Origin: Mesorhizobium loti
GTDB lineage: Bacteria > Pseudomonadota > Alphaproteobacteria > Rhizobiales > Rhizobiaceae
Reading direction: 5' to 3'
Assembly: GCF_002858745.1 (NCBI RefSeq)
Contig: NZ_PJRO01000004.1
Span: forward strand, 372,001 to 436,000
Length of the DNA stretch: 64,000 nucleotides
Under the pieces are notes generated by a model. It was not told where the DNA came from, searched no databases, and saw nothing but the letters and a program-made list of their open reading frames with translations. Numbering within the stretch: the stretch's first letter is position 1; every line of letters starts with the position of its first letter. The translations under genes were made by a program, and so were the position numbers. This document shows, in pieces, positions 11,073 through 20,322 of the stretch.

Positions 11073-11951
11073 ATGACTTTGGCGGCGGCAGCACTTTCAA
11101 CCACATGGACTTTCGTCGATGGCGACTGGCATGAGGGCAATGTGGCGCTTGTCGGTCCGCGCAGCCATGTGTTCTGGCTGGCATCCAGCGTGTTCGACGG
11201 CGCGCGCTGGTTCGAGGGCGTCGCGCCCGACCTCGACCGTCATGCCGCCCGGGTCAACGCATCCGCGCTCTCGCTCGGGCTGAAGCCGACGAAAACGCCG
11301 GAGGAAATCATCGGCCTCACCTGGGACGGGTTGAAGAAGTTCGACGGCAAGACCGCCGTCTATATCCGGCCAATGTATTGGGCCGAACACGGCGGGTACA
11401 TGGGCGTGCCGGCCGACCCGGAATCGACGCGGTTCTGCCTGTGTCTCTATGAAGCGCCGATGCTGCCGCCGGCGGGGTTTTCAATCGGCGTTTCGTCCTT
11501 CAGGCGCCCGTCGCTGGAAACCATGCCCACAGACGCCAAGGCGGGCTGCCTGTATCCCAACAATGGCCGCTCGATCCTCGAAGCCAAGGCGCGTGGTTTC
11601 GACAACGCGCTGGTGCTGGATATGCTCGGCAACGTCGCCGAGACTGGCTCGTCCAATGTCTTCATGGTCAAGGACGGCCATGTCTTCACCCCGGCTGCCA
11701 ATGGCACCTTCCTTTCGGGCATCACGCGGGCACGCACCATCAAGCTGCTCGCCGATTATGGCTTCCGCACCACCGAAAAGACGCTGACGGTGAAGGATTT
11801 CCGCGAGGCTGACGAGATTTTCTCGACCGGAAACCACTCGAAAGTGGTGCCGATCACGCGTTTCGAGGATCGCGATCTGCAGCCGGGCCCTGTCGCCAAG
11901 AAGGCACGTGAGCTTTATTGGGATTGGGCCCATTCGACACCGCTGAATTGA
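11073..11951 (+). CDS. ilvE: branched-chain amino acid aminotransferase-like (class IV PLP)
   Basis: About 292 residues of the class IV PLP fold used by branched-chain and D-amino-acid aminotransferases. Features: SSVFDGARWFEGV near residue 37, the likely PLP-lysine region AKAGCLYPNNGRS (about 153-165), AETGSSNVFMVKDG (about 190) and FLSGITRART (about 214). It would transfer amino groups between 2-oxoglutarate and Leu, Ile or Val, but substrate cannot be fixed from motifs and paralogues exist in rhizobia. The start may be ATG at 11073 or GTG at 11067; AGGAA lies about eight bases before the GTG. Confidence 0.85.
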   Translation: MTLAAAALSTTWTFVDGDWHEGNVALVGPRSHVFWLASSVFDGARWFEGVAPDLDRHAARVNASALSLGLKPTKTPEEIIGLTWDGLKKFDGKTAVYIRPMYWAEHGGYMGVPADPESTRFCLCLYEAPMLPPAGFSIGVSSFRRPSLETMPTDAKAGCLYPNNGRSILEAKARGFDNALVLDMLGNVAETGSSNVFMVKDGHVFTPAANGTFLSGITRARTIKLLADYGFRTTEKTLTVKDFREADEIFSTGNHSKVVPITRFEDRDLQPGPVAKKARELYWDWAHSTPLN

Positions 11952-12010
11952 GGGCCTGATGCGCGTCGCGATCTTACAGATCCGCTCCTTGCGCATCTGG
12001 CCTTCGATTT

Positions 12011-12060
12011 TGCGCATGTCGTTATCGCAAAACCGCTACACACTTTGGCGCGACATGCTT
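12011..12060. repeat. single-hairpin relative of the RIME-like repeat
   Basis: Arms GCATGTCG (12014-12021) and CGACATGC (12051-12058) enclose the core AAAACCGCTACACACTTT. The core is shared with the RIME-like copies, but the arms are entirely different and still perfectly complementary. Confidence 0.65.
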
Positions 12061-12161
12061 AGAAGATGGCCGGCGCTCCGTTTTTCGGAGTTGTCGCTGC
12101 CCGATCCGACCCTATCTTAGTTCGGTATCGACACTGATTTTTGCCACAAGGGAGTTTATCC

Positions 12162-12758
12162 ATGGCCTTCGAATTGCCCGCCCTGCCTTACGATTATGAG
12201 GCGCTTCAGCCCTTCATGTCGAAGGAGACGCTGGAATATCATCACGACAAGCACCACAAGGCCTATGTCGACAACGGCAACAAGCTGGCTGCCGAAGCCG
12301 GTCTCGACAATCTGTCGCTGGAAGAAGTGGTGAAGCAGTCGTTCGGCAAGAATGCCGGTCTCTTCAACAACGCGGCCCAGCATTACAACCACGTCCACTT
12401 CTGGAAGTGGATGAAGAAGGGCGGCGGCGGCAACAAGCTGCCCGGCGCACTGCAGAAGGCAGTCGACAGCGATCTCGGCGGCTACGACAAATTCAAGGCC
12501 GACTTCATTGCCGCCGGCACCACCCAGTTCGGCTCCGGTTGGGCTTGGGTTTCGGTCAAGAACGGCAAGCTTGAAATTTCCAAGACTCCGAACGGCGAAA
12601 ACCCGCTGGTGCATGGTGCGACCCCGATCCTCGGGGTCGATGTGTGGGAGCACTCCTATTACATCGACTACCGCAACGCCCGTCCGAAATATCTCGAGGC
12701 TTTCGTCGACAGCCTGATCAACTGGGACTACGTGCTGGAACTCTACGAAAAAGCTTGA
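12162..12758 (+). CDS. sodB: superoxide dismutase, Fe/Mn family (Fe-type)
   Basis: A 198-residue cytoplasmic enzyme disproportionating superoxide. Metal ligands are visible: His in EYHHDKHHKAYVDN (about 27), His in NNAAQHYNHVHFW (about 76-80), and Asp/His in DVWEHSYYIDYRN (about 160-166). The active-site Gln in NNAAQH is typical of iron enzymes, so Fe is more likely than Mn. The start at 12162 follows AAGGGAG. An upstream in-frame ATG at 12141 is less likely. A terminator follows about 85 bases downstream. Single gene. Confidence 0.95.
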   Translation: MAFELPALPYDYEALQPFMSKETLEYHHDKHHKAYVDNGNKLAAEAGLDNLSLEEVVKQSFGKNAGLFNNAAQHYNHVHFWKWMKKGGGGNKLPGALQKAVDSDLGGYDKFKADFIAAGTTQFGSGWAWVSVKNGKLEISKTPNGENPLVHGATPILGVDVWEHSYYIDYRNARPKYLEAFVDSLINWDYVLELYEKA

Positions 12759-12844
12759 AGACCGCTCGGAAACTCTGCTCGGGTGGCCATCTGACTTGCC
12801 GGAGCGAATTCCAAACAATCATCGAGATAGCGTTTTCATTTCGG

Positions 12845-12872
12845 AAAGCCCCGCCCCAGCGGGGCTTTTTGT
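12845..12872 (+). terminator. intrinsic terminator after sodB
   Basis: Stem AAAGCCCCG / CGGGGCTTT with loop CCCCAG and a T run. The A and T flanks make it usable also for the convergent esterase gene. Confidence 0.85.
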
Positions 12873-12918
12873 TGGGGCGAAGGTTCAAAAATCCTTCCAT
12901 GCGAACTTCGGGCCGAAT

Positions 12919-13845
12919 TCAGTTCGAGTTTTCGCCGCCGAGTGCGGATGTGATAGCCCAGGTGAAACCGGCCGGAATGGTATTGCGGTGGTTCTTGCCC
13001 GACACCACCAGCGAACGGATGGTCAGACCGGGAAACCCGCGTCTCTTCAGGCGGGCCTCGAACGCCTCCATGTCACCGACCATATCCTTGGTATAGCCAC
13101 CGCGGCTCGGATCGTAGCGGCTGATTTCATCGCCGCCGACATAGAGCAGTACGTTGGCCCGCAAATCGCTGTTGGCTTTGGCATAGTCATCCTCGATCCT
13201 CCAGATGACGTGATCGGCGAACCAGAAGGACGCGCTGCCGAGAAGGTAGGTTCCGAACAAATCGGGTTGCGTCAGCAGGATGTGGGCGCCCAGGAGGCCA
13301 CCATAGGAATGGCCCCAATAGAGGCGTCGGCCAGGGTCCACGCGATAATGGCTCTCGACATAGGGAATTACGGTCTGGCCGAGATAGCGTTGATAAGCCT
13401 GCGCGCCGCCATAGGCGGTATCGCCGGGCTTGAGCGGCACTGGCGTGTAGTCCCGTTTACGGCTTGCTTCCAGATTTTCGCCCTCGCCATAGGAGAGACC
13501 GACGATGATGGGTTCCTGCTCCAGGCTGCCTTGGCTGTAGAGCGCTTTAACCAGACAGGGCAGGCGCGGCATCGCGCGGCCACCGTCGGCGAGATAAAGG
13601 ACCGGGCGATGCTTCGAAGTGTCAGCGTCATAATCCGATGGCAGGCTGACCTGGATGTCATAAGACCGTCCGGAAGTCGGATCGGGCACGGATCGGGTTT
13701 CGATGTCGCCCAAGGCACAGGAGCGCATTTCCCTCGCCTGGGGCCCAGCAGCCGCTGGCGCAATGCCCGCATAGAACAGGACGATCAAGGCTAAGGCGTG
13801 CGCCCGCAGCATAGCAACCAGCAAAGTCGATACTCCGATCGTCAT
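12919..13845 (-). CDS. secreted alpha/beta-hydrolase esterase (IroE/Fes-like)
   Basis: About 308 residues. An N-terminal hydrophobic segment (LRAHALALIVLFYAGIAPAAA) indicates export. The fold is that of the putative-esterase family (esterase D, siderophore esterases): RSYDIQVSLPSDYD, then HRPVLYLADGG. The nucleophile elbow is GHSYGG, acidic and histidine parts being VGGDEISRYD and SGKNHRNTIP. Substrate could be a siderophore ester or another carboxylic ester; no iron-uptake genes are near. The start is uncertain: ATG at 13845 lacks a strong ribosome site, and ATG at 13812 is an alternative. Confidence 0.75.
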   Translation of the reverse strand: MTIGVSTLLVAMLRAHALALIVLFYAGIAPAAAGPQAREMRSCALGDIETRSVPDPTSGRSYDIQVSLPSDYDADTSKHRPVLYLADGGRAMPRLPCLVKALYSQGSLEQEPIIVGLSYGEGENLEASRKRDYTPVPLKPGDTAYGGAQAYQRYLGQTVIPYVESHYRVDPGRRLYWGHSYGGLLGAHILLTQPDLFGTYLLGSASFWFADHVIWRIEDDYAKANSDLRANVLLYVGGDEISRYDPSRGGYTKDMVGDMEAFEARLKRRGFPGLTIRSLVVSGKNHRNTIPAGFTWAITSALGGENSN

Positions 13846-14032
13846 GCCATGAATGAATCCCAACACCGTAGGTGATGCAGGGAAACCCGACAACACTCCG
13901 TCGACGGTCGCCCGGTCAAGCGTGTTCAAAAGAAGTTCAGAACTGCGCGGGTGGATATTCGGGAATTTTTACGCCACCTTGGCCGTTGTCCGCAGGCATA
14001 TGCCTCAAATTTTCAATCACGGAGCCCACGGA

Positions 14033-14470
14033 ATGAGAAAGCTAGTCCTCGCCATCTCAATGCTCGCCTTCGCTGGTTCGGCAGCATTCGCCGACCCGAT
14101 CGCCGACCGCGAGGCTTCGATGAAGGAGCGCGGCAAGATCGTCGGCGGCCTCTCCAAGGTCGTCAAGGGTGAGGAGGCTTTTGACGCGGCAGCGGTGCTG
14201 GAACAGTTGAAGGCGCTGGAAGCCAACGCCGATAAATTCGACGTCGCGGCCCTTTTCCCTGCCGGCAGTGACCAGGGCAAGACCGAGGCCTCGCCCAAGA
14301 TCTGGGAAGACATGGCCGGCTTCAAGGCCGCAGAGGACAAGTTTCTGGCCGATGCGAAGGCAGCCGTTGCTGCGGCTCCCGCCAATGTCGAGGCGCTGAA
14401 GGAAAGCTTCGGCAAGGTAACTGCCAATTGCGGCGGTTGCCACAAGGTCTATCGCCTGAAGAAGAGCTGA
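14033..14470 (+). CDS. class II c-type cytochrome (c'/c556-like)
   Basis: 145 residues with a Sec signal (MRKLVLAISMLAFAGSAAFA). The mature part is a four-helix bundle with the heme-binding motif CGGCH near the C-terminus (NCGGCHKVYRLKK), as in cytochromes c' and c556. It should be a soluble periplasmic electron carrier. It is followed four bases later by a diheme cytochrome gene, so the two likely pass electrons to each other. The heme would be attached by the Cyc system encoded at 40.9-44.9 kb. Confidence 0.92.
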   Translation: MRKLVLAISMLAFAGSAAFADPIADREASMKERGKIVGGLSKVVKGEEAFDAAAVLEQLKALEANADKFDVAALFPAGSDQGKTEASPKIWEDMAGFKAAEDKFLADAKAAVAAAPANVEALKESFGKVTANCGGCHKVYRLKKS

Positions 14471-14474
14471 CCCG

Positions 14475-15416
14475 ATGCGGGGAAAGATAGCCGGCGCCGT
14501 CATGGCGCTGGCTGCTTTGGCCGCAGGCATCGGCTGGTGGCTGTCTGAACCGGTCCGGCTGACCGCTGGCGATGTTCTGGAGCTTGGCCAGGGCGATGCC
14601 ACGCGAGGCAAGCGTATTTTCTATGCCGGCGGCTGTACCTCCTGCCATGCGCGGCCGAAGGCGGAAGGCGAAGCCAGGCTGGAACTTGTCGGCGGGCTCG
14701 AACTGAAGACTGAGTTTGGCACCTTCGTTGCGCCGAACATTTCGCAGGACAAAGCCGATGGCATCGGCGCCTGGTCGATGGAAGACTTTGCCAACGCGAT
14801 GATGCGTGGCGTCTCGCCAGCGGGCAAGCACCTCTATCCGGCGTTTCCCTATACATCCTACGCCCGCATGAAGCTGTCGGATGTCGCCGATCTCTATGCC
14901 TTCCTGAAAACCTTGCCGGCGGTGCCGGGCAAGGCTGCTGCCCCTTCGCTCTCTTTCCCCTTCAACGTCCGGCGTGGCATCGGTTTGTGGAAGCAGCTTT
15001 ATCTGGACAGCAGTCCGGTGGTCGTGCTTGCCGCCGATGGCCTGCCGGACGTGCTCGCCGGCCGCTACCTGGTCGAAGGACCTGGCCATTGCGGCGAATG
15101 CCACACCCCGCGCGACATGTTTGGCGGCACAAAAAAGGGCGAATGGCTCGCCGGCGCAAAGGCGGCGGAAGGCGGTGGTGTCGTGCCGAACATCACCGGC
15201 GGGGAGGGTGGTATCGGTGACTGGTCGGCTGCCGACATCGCCAACTATCTCGAAACCGGCTTCACGCCGGAATTCGATTCAGCCGGCGGCGCCATGGCCG
15301 ACGTGCAGGAAAACATGGCTAAACTGACACCGCAGGACCGTGCGGCGATCGCGGCATATCTGAAGGCCATTCCAGCGCATAAGGATGGATATCCAGCGCC
15401 TAAGCCGCAGAGCTAG
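14475..15416 (+). CDS. diheme cytochrome c, membrane-anchored
   Basis: 313 residues. An uncleaved-looking N-terminal helix (IAGAVMALAALAAGIGWWL) anchors it to the inner membrane, facing the periplasm. Two class I heme domains follow: CTSCH near residue 54 and CGECH near residue 207, with distal regions containing Met (MRGVSPAGKHLYPAFPY and similar). It resembles the cytochrome subunits of membrane alcohol, aldehyde and gluconate dehydrogenases, but no dehydrogenase gene is adjacent. It starts four bases after the class II cytochrome, so the pair is an operon. Confidence 0.9.
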   Translation: MRGKIAGAVMALAALAAGIGWWLSEPVRLTAGDVLELGQGDATRGKRIFYAGGCTSCHARPKAEGEARLELVGGLELKTEFGTFVAPNISQDKADGIGAWSMEDFANAMMRGVSPAGKHLYPAFPYTSYARMKLSDVADLYAFLKTLPAVPGKAAAPSLSFPFNVRRGIGLWKQLYLDSSPVVVLAADGLPDVLAGRYLVEGPGHCGECHTPRDMFGGTKKGEWLAGAKAAEGGGVVPNITGGEGGIGDWSAADIANYLETGFTPEFDSAGGAMADVQENMAKLTPQDRAAIAAYLKAIPAHKDGYPAPKPQS

Positions 15417-15460
15417 AGGCCTTCGACGGTGCCCTCAAGGAAAAAGGTTCTCGCCAGCGG

Positions 15461-15490
15461 TTGCCCCGCCATTATGCGCCGGCGGGGCAA
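15461..15490. terminator. candidate hairpin terminator between convergent genes
   Basis: Perfect 10-bp stem TTGCCCCGCC / GGCGGGGCAA with a 10-base loop, between the cytochrome operon and the convergent MFS gene. There is no T run, so termination is only suggested. Confidence 0.45.
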
Positions 15491-15498
15491 GGCAAGGT

Positions 15499-16713
15499 TC
15501 ATCCGCGCGGCTGCAGTAGCGCCAGGACAACCGTTACCCCTGCGAGAATGGCGGTAAGGGTCAAAGGCGCCGAAGCGCCGTAAGTGTCCACGATATAGCC
15601 GCCGACAACCGCGCCGGTGGTGATGGCGACCTGAAAGGAGACGACCATCAGGCTGCCGGAGGCCTCCAGCGCGTCAGGCGCCGCACGCGACAGATTGGTC
15701 GGTAACACGACCGGCGCCATGCCGAAGGCGAAGCCCCAAAGCGTGACGAAACCGAAGGCGACGCCGATATGCGCGCCCCATAACACCAGCGCAAGCGCGG
15801 CGAGCCCCATCAGGATCGAGGTGGTAACCAGAGCCATGCGGATATTGGCGTCCGCCATGCGTCCGCCGGCAACGTTGCCGACCACGGCGGCGATGCCAAA
15901 TCCGAGCAGCGCCAGCGCGATCGGTCCCGTGCCGAGCAGCGTCACCTTCTCAAGGAACGGGCGCACATAGACCGAACCCGCGAAATGCCCGGTCATCAGC
16001 ACCAGGATAGCCAGCATGCCGAACTGGATGCCGCGCCGGCGTGTCAGCCGAAGCACGTCGGCCAAGCTGTTGCTGGCGGCCGCCGGCAGGGTCGGCAGGC
16101 TGATGAATTGCAGCACCATGGCAAGTGCAGCGAGCCCTGCCGTCATCGCCATGGCGACACGCCAGCCCAGCCAGTCGCTGATCAGCGCGCCGAGCGACGG
16201 CGCCGCGATGGTGGCCAGCGAGACGCCGAGAGTGACGATGGCCATGCCCCGGCCGGTCGCGTTAGCGCCAACCAGCCGCGCCACGACGGCGACCGACAGC
16301 GCCCAGAAGGCGCTGATCGAGATGCCCAGCCCGGCGCGACCCAGCAACAGCAGCCAGAAGTCCGTTGCCAGTGCCGAAAGAATGTTGGAGCCGATCGCCA
16401 GCGCGCTCAGGCTGATCAGCACCGTCTTGCGGTTCAATTTGCCGATGAGAACGTTGCTCAGCAGTGCTGCCACGGCGCCGACCGAGGCGGTGGCGGTGAC
16501 GACTTGCCCGGCCGTTCCCTCGCTGATGCCCAGGTCGCGCGCCATGGGTGTCAAAAGGCCCGCCGGCAGGAATTCTGCCGACACCAGCGCGAAACTGGTG
16601 GCGGCCATCGACAGAACGGCAAGCCAGGTCGTGGCGCTCCAGGATGTTTCGTCCGACGCGTCCGGTTCGATAGCTATCGCGGCGCGATCAAGCGATAGGG
16701 TTGTGTCCGTCAT
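15499..16713 (-). CDS. MFS transporter, AraJ/sugar-efflux-like
   Basis: A 404-residue transporter with about twelve hydrophobic helices starting after a 30-residue soluble lead. Motifs of drug/sugar-efflux MFS members are visible: SAEFLPAGLLTPMARDLG in helix 1, SNVLIGKLNRKTVLI (motif A-like loop after helix 2) and RLVGANATGRGMAIVTLGVS after helix 4. It probably exports small molecules by proton exchange; the substrate is unknown. The upstream AraC-type gene is co-directional with a 59-base gap, suggesting that it controls, or is co-transcribed with, this gene. Confidence 0.88.
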   Translation of the reverse strand: MTDTTLSLDRAAIAIEPDASDETSWSATTWLAVLSMAATSFALVSAEFLPAGLLTPMARDLGISEGTAGQVVTATASVGAVAALLSNVLIGKLNRKTVLISLSALAIGSNILSALATDFWLLLLGRAGLGISISAFWALSVAVVARLVGANATGRGMAIVTLGVSLATIAAPSLGALISDWLGWRVAMAMTAGLAALAMVLQFISLPTLPAAASNSLADVLRLTRRRGIQFGMLAILVLMTGHFAGSVYVRPFLEKVTLLGTGPIALALLGFGIAAVVGNVAGGRMADANIRMALVTTSILMGLAALALVLWGAHIGVAFGFVTLWGFAFGMAPVVLPTNLSRAAPDALEASGSLMVVSFQVAITTGAVVGGYIVDTYGASAPLTLTAILAGVTVVLALLQPRG

Positions 16714-16772
16714 ATGAAGGTCTCCAAGGTTTGGAGCTCTTCATAAACAAGCCTTTTAGGATGATCTGTATC

Positions 16773-17759
16773 TTAAAATCCGAATTCCATGTCTATTCGT
16801 CCGGAAATTGTGCGCCGCACAACGCCAGGCGAGACGTTGGTGATGCGTTTGAATGCACGGGCGAAGGAGGCTTCTGACTCATAGCCCAAGCGGGTGGCGA
16901 CTTCGGCGACCGAAAGATCGCCCTGTCCCAGCAATTCCTTCGCGAGCTGCATGCGCAGGCGAGCCAGATAGTGCGCCGCGCCTTCGCCAAGGATGGCGCT
17001 GAAGCGCTCCGCGAAAACCGAGCGCGATTGGCCAGCCAGGCCGGCGAGACTTTCCAGGGTCCAGTTATGGCCGGGGTCGCGGTGCATCGCCACAAGCACT
17101 CGTCCGATATGGGGGTCGCGAATGGCCGCGAGCCAACCGGTGGTCGAGCTGTCATGGCATTTGACCCAGCAGCGTATCAGCCGGGCGGTAAGCAGGTCGG
17201 CCATGCGCGACAATATCGTGGCGCCGCCCATCTTGGGATGGCATGCCTCCTGTGCCATGGCCTCCAGCAGGGGACTGACGATCGGGTCGTTGGCGGCCAC
17301 ATCGCAGCCTTTGATCATAACAGGCATCAGGCTGATCAGCGGGTGCAGGGCATAGGCTCCCAACGCCATCGAGCCACAAAATAACACGCTGGCGGCGCCT
17401 TCGCCCTGCTGCACCACTTCACAGACATTGCCGCCATGCTGGGTCACCTCGCAACTCGTCATGCAGTTGCCGGTAACTTCCGGCGAACTGGCCAGGCGGT
17501 GCTCGACGCCTTGTGGCAGCAGCACGAGATCGCCCGCGCGCAATTCCTGCCAGCCCTCGGCCTCGGTGTGCACCCAGCACGGCCCGTCACTGACAAAGTG
17601 AAACCGCAGCAAAGGTTGCTGGGGAAAGGTGATGCTCCATGGATGCCGCAGCTCGCAACGGCCGTAGCTGACGCCGCTCAGCCGAAAATCCTGGAGGATT
17701 TGGCTAAGCGCGTCTGTCGGGACAGATGGCGGCGACGATTTGGACGAATAGTGAAGCAT
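16773..17759 (-). CDS. AraC-family transcriptional regulator with cupin sensor domain
   Basis: 328 residues. The N-terminal half (about 25-190) is a cupin-type ligand domain of the AraC_binding/Cupin_6 kind (RFHFVSDGPCWVHTEAEGW; RAGDLVLLPQGVEHRL). The C-terminal 100 residues hold two helix-turn-helix units: LESLAGLAGQSRSVFAERF and SVAEVATRLGYESEASFARA. Regulators with this domain pair usually sense small molecules and control adjacent exporters or oxidoreductases. The downstream MFS gene is the obvious target. Confidence 0.9.
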   Translation of the reverse strand: MLHYSSKSSPPSVPTDALSQILQDFRLSGVSYGRCELRHPWSITFPQQPLLRFHFVSDGPCWVHTEAEGWQELRAGDLVLLPQGVEHRLASSPEVTGNCMTSCEVTQHGGNVCEVVQQGEGAASVLFCGSMALGAYALHPLISLMPVMIKGCDVAANDPIVSPLLEAMAQEACHPKMGGATILSRMADLLTARLIRCWVKCHDSSTTGWLAAIRDPHIGRVLVAMHRDPGHNWTLESLAGLAGQSRSVFAERFSAILGEGAAHYLARLRMQLAKELLGQGDLSVAEVATRLGYESEASFARAFKRITNVSPGVVRRTISGRIDMEFGF

Positions 17760-17802
17760 TTGGCTATTCTATAGGCCAATCGTCCGGGCGGCAAGCCGGC
17801 TG

Positions 17803-19908
17803 CTACGCGGTCTGCTTGCCCGTTACCTTCAGCGCGAACGCGTAGTTCAGCGCGACCTCCTCCAGCCGCGAGAAGCGGCCCGAGGCGCCCGCATGCCCAG
17901 ACTCCATGTTGATCTTGAACAGAACCGGATTGCTGCCGCTTTTCAGCTCCCGCAGCCTCGCCACCCACTTCGCTGGCTCCCAATAGGTGACGCGAGGGTC
18001 GGTGAGTCCGGCGACGGCCAGGATCGGTGGATAGTCTGCAGTGCCCACCTTGTCATAAGGCGAATACGCCGCGATCGTCCTGTAGTCCGCTTCCGAGGCA
18101 ATCGGATTGCCCCATTCCGGCCATTCCGGTGGTGTCAGCGGCAGGGTCTCGTCGAGCATGGTGGTCAGCACGTCGACGAACGGCACCTCGGCCACGATGC
18201 CGCCGAAAGCCTCCGGTGCCATGTTCGCGACCGCCCCCATCAGCATACCGCCGGCCGAGCCGCCTTGTGCCACGATGCGATCGTGGCTGGTATAGCGTTC
18301 GGCCACCAGGTGGTGGGCGACGGCGATGAAATCCTTGAAGGTGTTCATCTTGTAGGCGCGCTTACCGTCCTCGTACCAGGCGTAGCCCTTGTCCTTGCCG
18401 CCCCGAATATGAGCAATCGCATAGACGAAGCCGCGATCGACCAGCGACAGGCAATTGGTGTTGAACGAGGCGGGGATGGTGATGCCGTAGGAACCGTAGC
18501 CGTAAAGCAGGCAAGGTGCTGAGCCGTCGATTGCCGTGTCGCGATGATGGATCAGCGACACGGGAACCAGTTCGCCATCATGTGAAGGCGCCATCACCCG
18601 GCGCGTGATGTAGTGGCTGGCGTCATGGCCCGACGGCACCTCCTGCGTCTTCAGTAGCGTGCGCTGCCGTGTGCGCATGTCGTAGTCGAACACCTGCGCC
18701 GGCGTCGTCATCGACGAATAGGAAAACCGCACCACCTCGGTGTCGTATTCGTAGGAGCCCGACAGGCCGAGCGAAAACGCTTCCTCGGCGAAGGAGATCA
18801 GATGTTCCTCGCCACTTGCCCGTTCGCGCACGACAATGCGCGGCAGTCCATCCTTGCGCTCCAGCCGCACCAGATAGTCCTTGAAACCGATGACCGAGAG
18901 GATAAGTCGGCCCGCTTCATGCGGAACGACTTCCCTCCAGTTTGTCCTGACGGGATCGTGCACGGGAGCGGTCATGATCTTGAAGTCTTTGGCACCGTCG
19001 GCGTTGGTCAGGATGAAGAAGACATCGCCGCCTTCCTCCAGGTCGTATTGCAGCCCGCTTTCGCGCGCCGCAATCAGTTTCGGTTCGGCCGTCGGATCGT
19101 TGGCGGGCAGCAGCCTGTATTCCGATGTTTCGTGATCGTTGATCCCGATCATGATCCACTCATTGCTGCGCGTTCCGCCGACACTCATGAAGAAACCGGG
19201 ATCCTGTTCTTCATAGACAAGCCGATCTTCTTGTTCGTCGCTGCCGATCGCATGGTAGAAAGTCTTGGAAGGGCGATGGTTGGCATCCAGCCTGGTGTAG
19301 AAGAAGCCGCTGTTATCCTGGGACCAGACGCCGCTACCACCTGTGTCCGCGATACGGTCGGCAAGGTCGTTGCCCGTGGCGATATCTCGCACGAGCAGCG
19401 TGTGGAACTCCGAGCCCTTGTCGTCGAAGGACCAGAGCAGCTTGTTGTGGTCTGAAGAATGGTCGACGCCGCCGAGGCGGAAATACGCCTTGCCCTCCGC
19501 CTCCAGATCGCCATCGAGCAGGATTTGCTGCTCGCCGCCATCCCTTGGCATGCGGAAATAGCGCGGCTGTTCGCCGCCAAGCTTGAAGGAGGAGCCGTAG
19601 GCGAACGGACCGTCCTTCATCGGCACGGAGGAATCATCTTCCTTGATGCGCCCCTTCATCTCGGCAAAGAGTGCCTTCTGCAGCTCCGTGGTGTCCGCCA
19701 TCAGCGCCGACTGGTAGGCATTCTCGGCCTCCAGGTGAGTGCGAATCTCGGGTGCAAGTACCGATGGATCCTTGAAAACTTCCTGCCAGTTGTCCGCTCT
19801 CAGCCAGGCATAATCGTCGGTTCGGGTAATGCCGTGGTGGGTATCGGAACGGGGCTGCTTTTTGGCCCGTGGTGCCGCGGCCGATGGGAAGATCGCTTTT
19901 CGGGTCAT
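17803..19908 (-). CDS. ptrB: oligopeptidase B (prolyl oligopeptidase family S9A)
   Basis: About 701 residues from ATG 19908 (MTRKAIFPSAAAPRAKK); an in-frame extension to 20004 is less likely. An N-terminal beta-propeller (about 70-410) covers the alpha/beta-hydrolase domain. The catalytic triad is visible: Ser in GGSAGGMLMG, Asp in LTDPRVTYWEP, His in ESGHAGASGR. Oligopeptidase B cleaves short peptides after Arg or Lys in the cytoplasm. The propeller and acidic specificity residues fit, but close S9 relatives cannot be excluded. It stands alone, separated from mucR by a long AT-rich region. Confidence 0.9.
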   Translation of the reverse strand: MTRKAIFPSAAAPRAKKQPRSDTHHGITRTDDYAWLRADNWQEVFKDPSVLAPEIRTHLEAENAYQSALMADTTELQKALFAEMKGRIKEDDSSVPMKDGPFAYGSSFKLGGEQPRYFRMPRDGGEQQILLDGDLEAEGKAYFRLGGVDHSSDHNKLLWSFDDKGSEFHTLLVRDIATGNDLADRIADTGGSGVWSQDNSGFFYTRLDANHRPSKTFYHAIGSDEQEDRLVYEEQDPGFFMSVGGTRSNEWIMIGINDHETSEYRLLPANDPTAEPKLIAARESGLQYDLEEGGDVFFILTNADGAKDFKIMTAPVHDPVRTNWREVVPHEAGRLILSVIGFKDYLVRLERKDGLPRIVVRERASGEEHLISFAEEAFSLGLSGSYEYDTEVVRFSYSSMTTPAQVFDYDMRTRQRTLLKTQEVPSGHDASHYITRRVMAPSHDGELVPVSLIHHRDTAIDGSAPCLLYGYGSYGITIPASFNTNCLSLVDRGFVYAIAHIRGGKDKGYAWYEDGKRAYKMNTFKDFIAVAHHLVAERYTSHDRIVAQGGSAGGMLMGAVANMAPEAFGGIVAEVPFVDVLTTMLDETLPLTPPEWPEWGNPIASEADYRTIAAYSPYDKVGTADYPPILAVAGLTDPRVTYWEPAKWVARLRELKSGSNPVLFKINMESGHAGASGRFSRLEEVALNYAFALKVTGKQTA

Positions 19909-20322
19909 CCGTGTCTCTGCGCTGTAGAATCCAAGGTTCGACTGAACACGCTGGCCGGCTTCCGTACAAGGGGCGGCGGGCGCTTTGATCACCGACGATG
20001 GCATCGGGGTCTCTGCGGCAAGGACATCTGCCTGTCGGAGGACCTTTGGTCGACACTTTCGAAATATTTGAAGAAATTCTGCAGGAGTGTCGTTGATTAG
20101 GCCTAGGGGAGAATGTGAAATGTGTACGTAGTACGAAAAATATCCAGCCGTCCAAGAATATTTGCTTGCTTAGTATTTATATAGTCAGAGGATGAATTGA
20201 CTTACTTGCCTATCAAGTCCATTAAGGCTGCGTGACACGACTCATGGGCGCGCCCTGTTGAGAATCGTGCGGCGCCCTCTCAAGAATGGGCAAGACTTAA
20301 CTCTCGTTGGGACCAGAACGAT
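19909..20322. other. AT-rich 414-base regulatory region upstream of mucR
   Basis: A divergent region with a clearly AT-rich block at about 20090-20230 containing many TA steps and T tracts, unlike the GC-rich surroundings. MucR/Ros proteins bind AT-rich DNA with TA steps and repress their own genes, so this is a plausible autoregulatory region. No protein-coding gene is evident inside. Confidence 0.6.
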
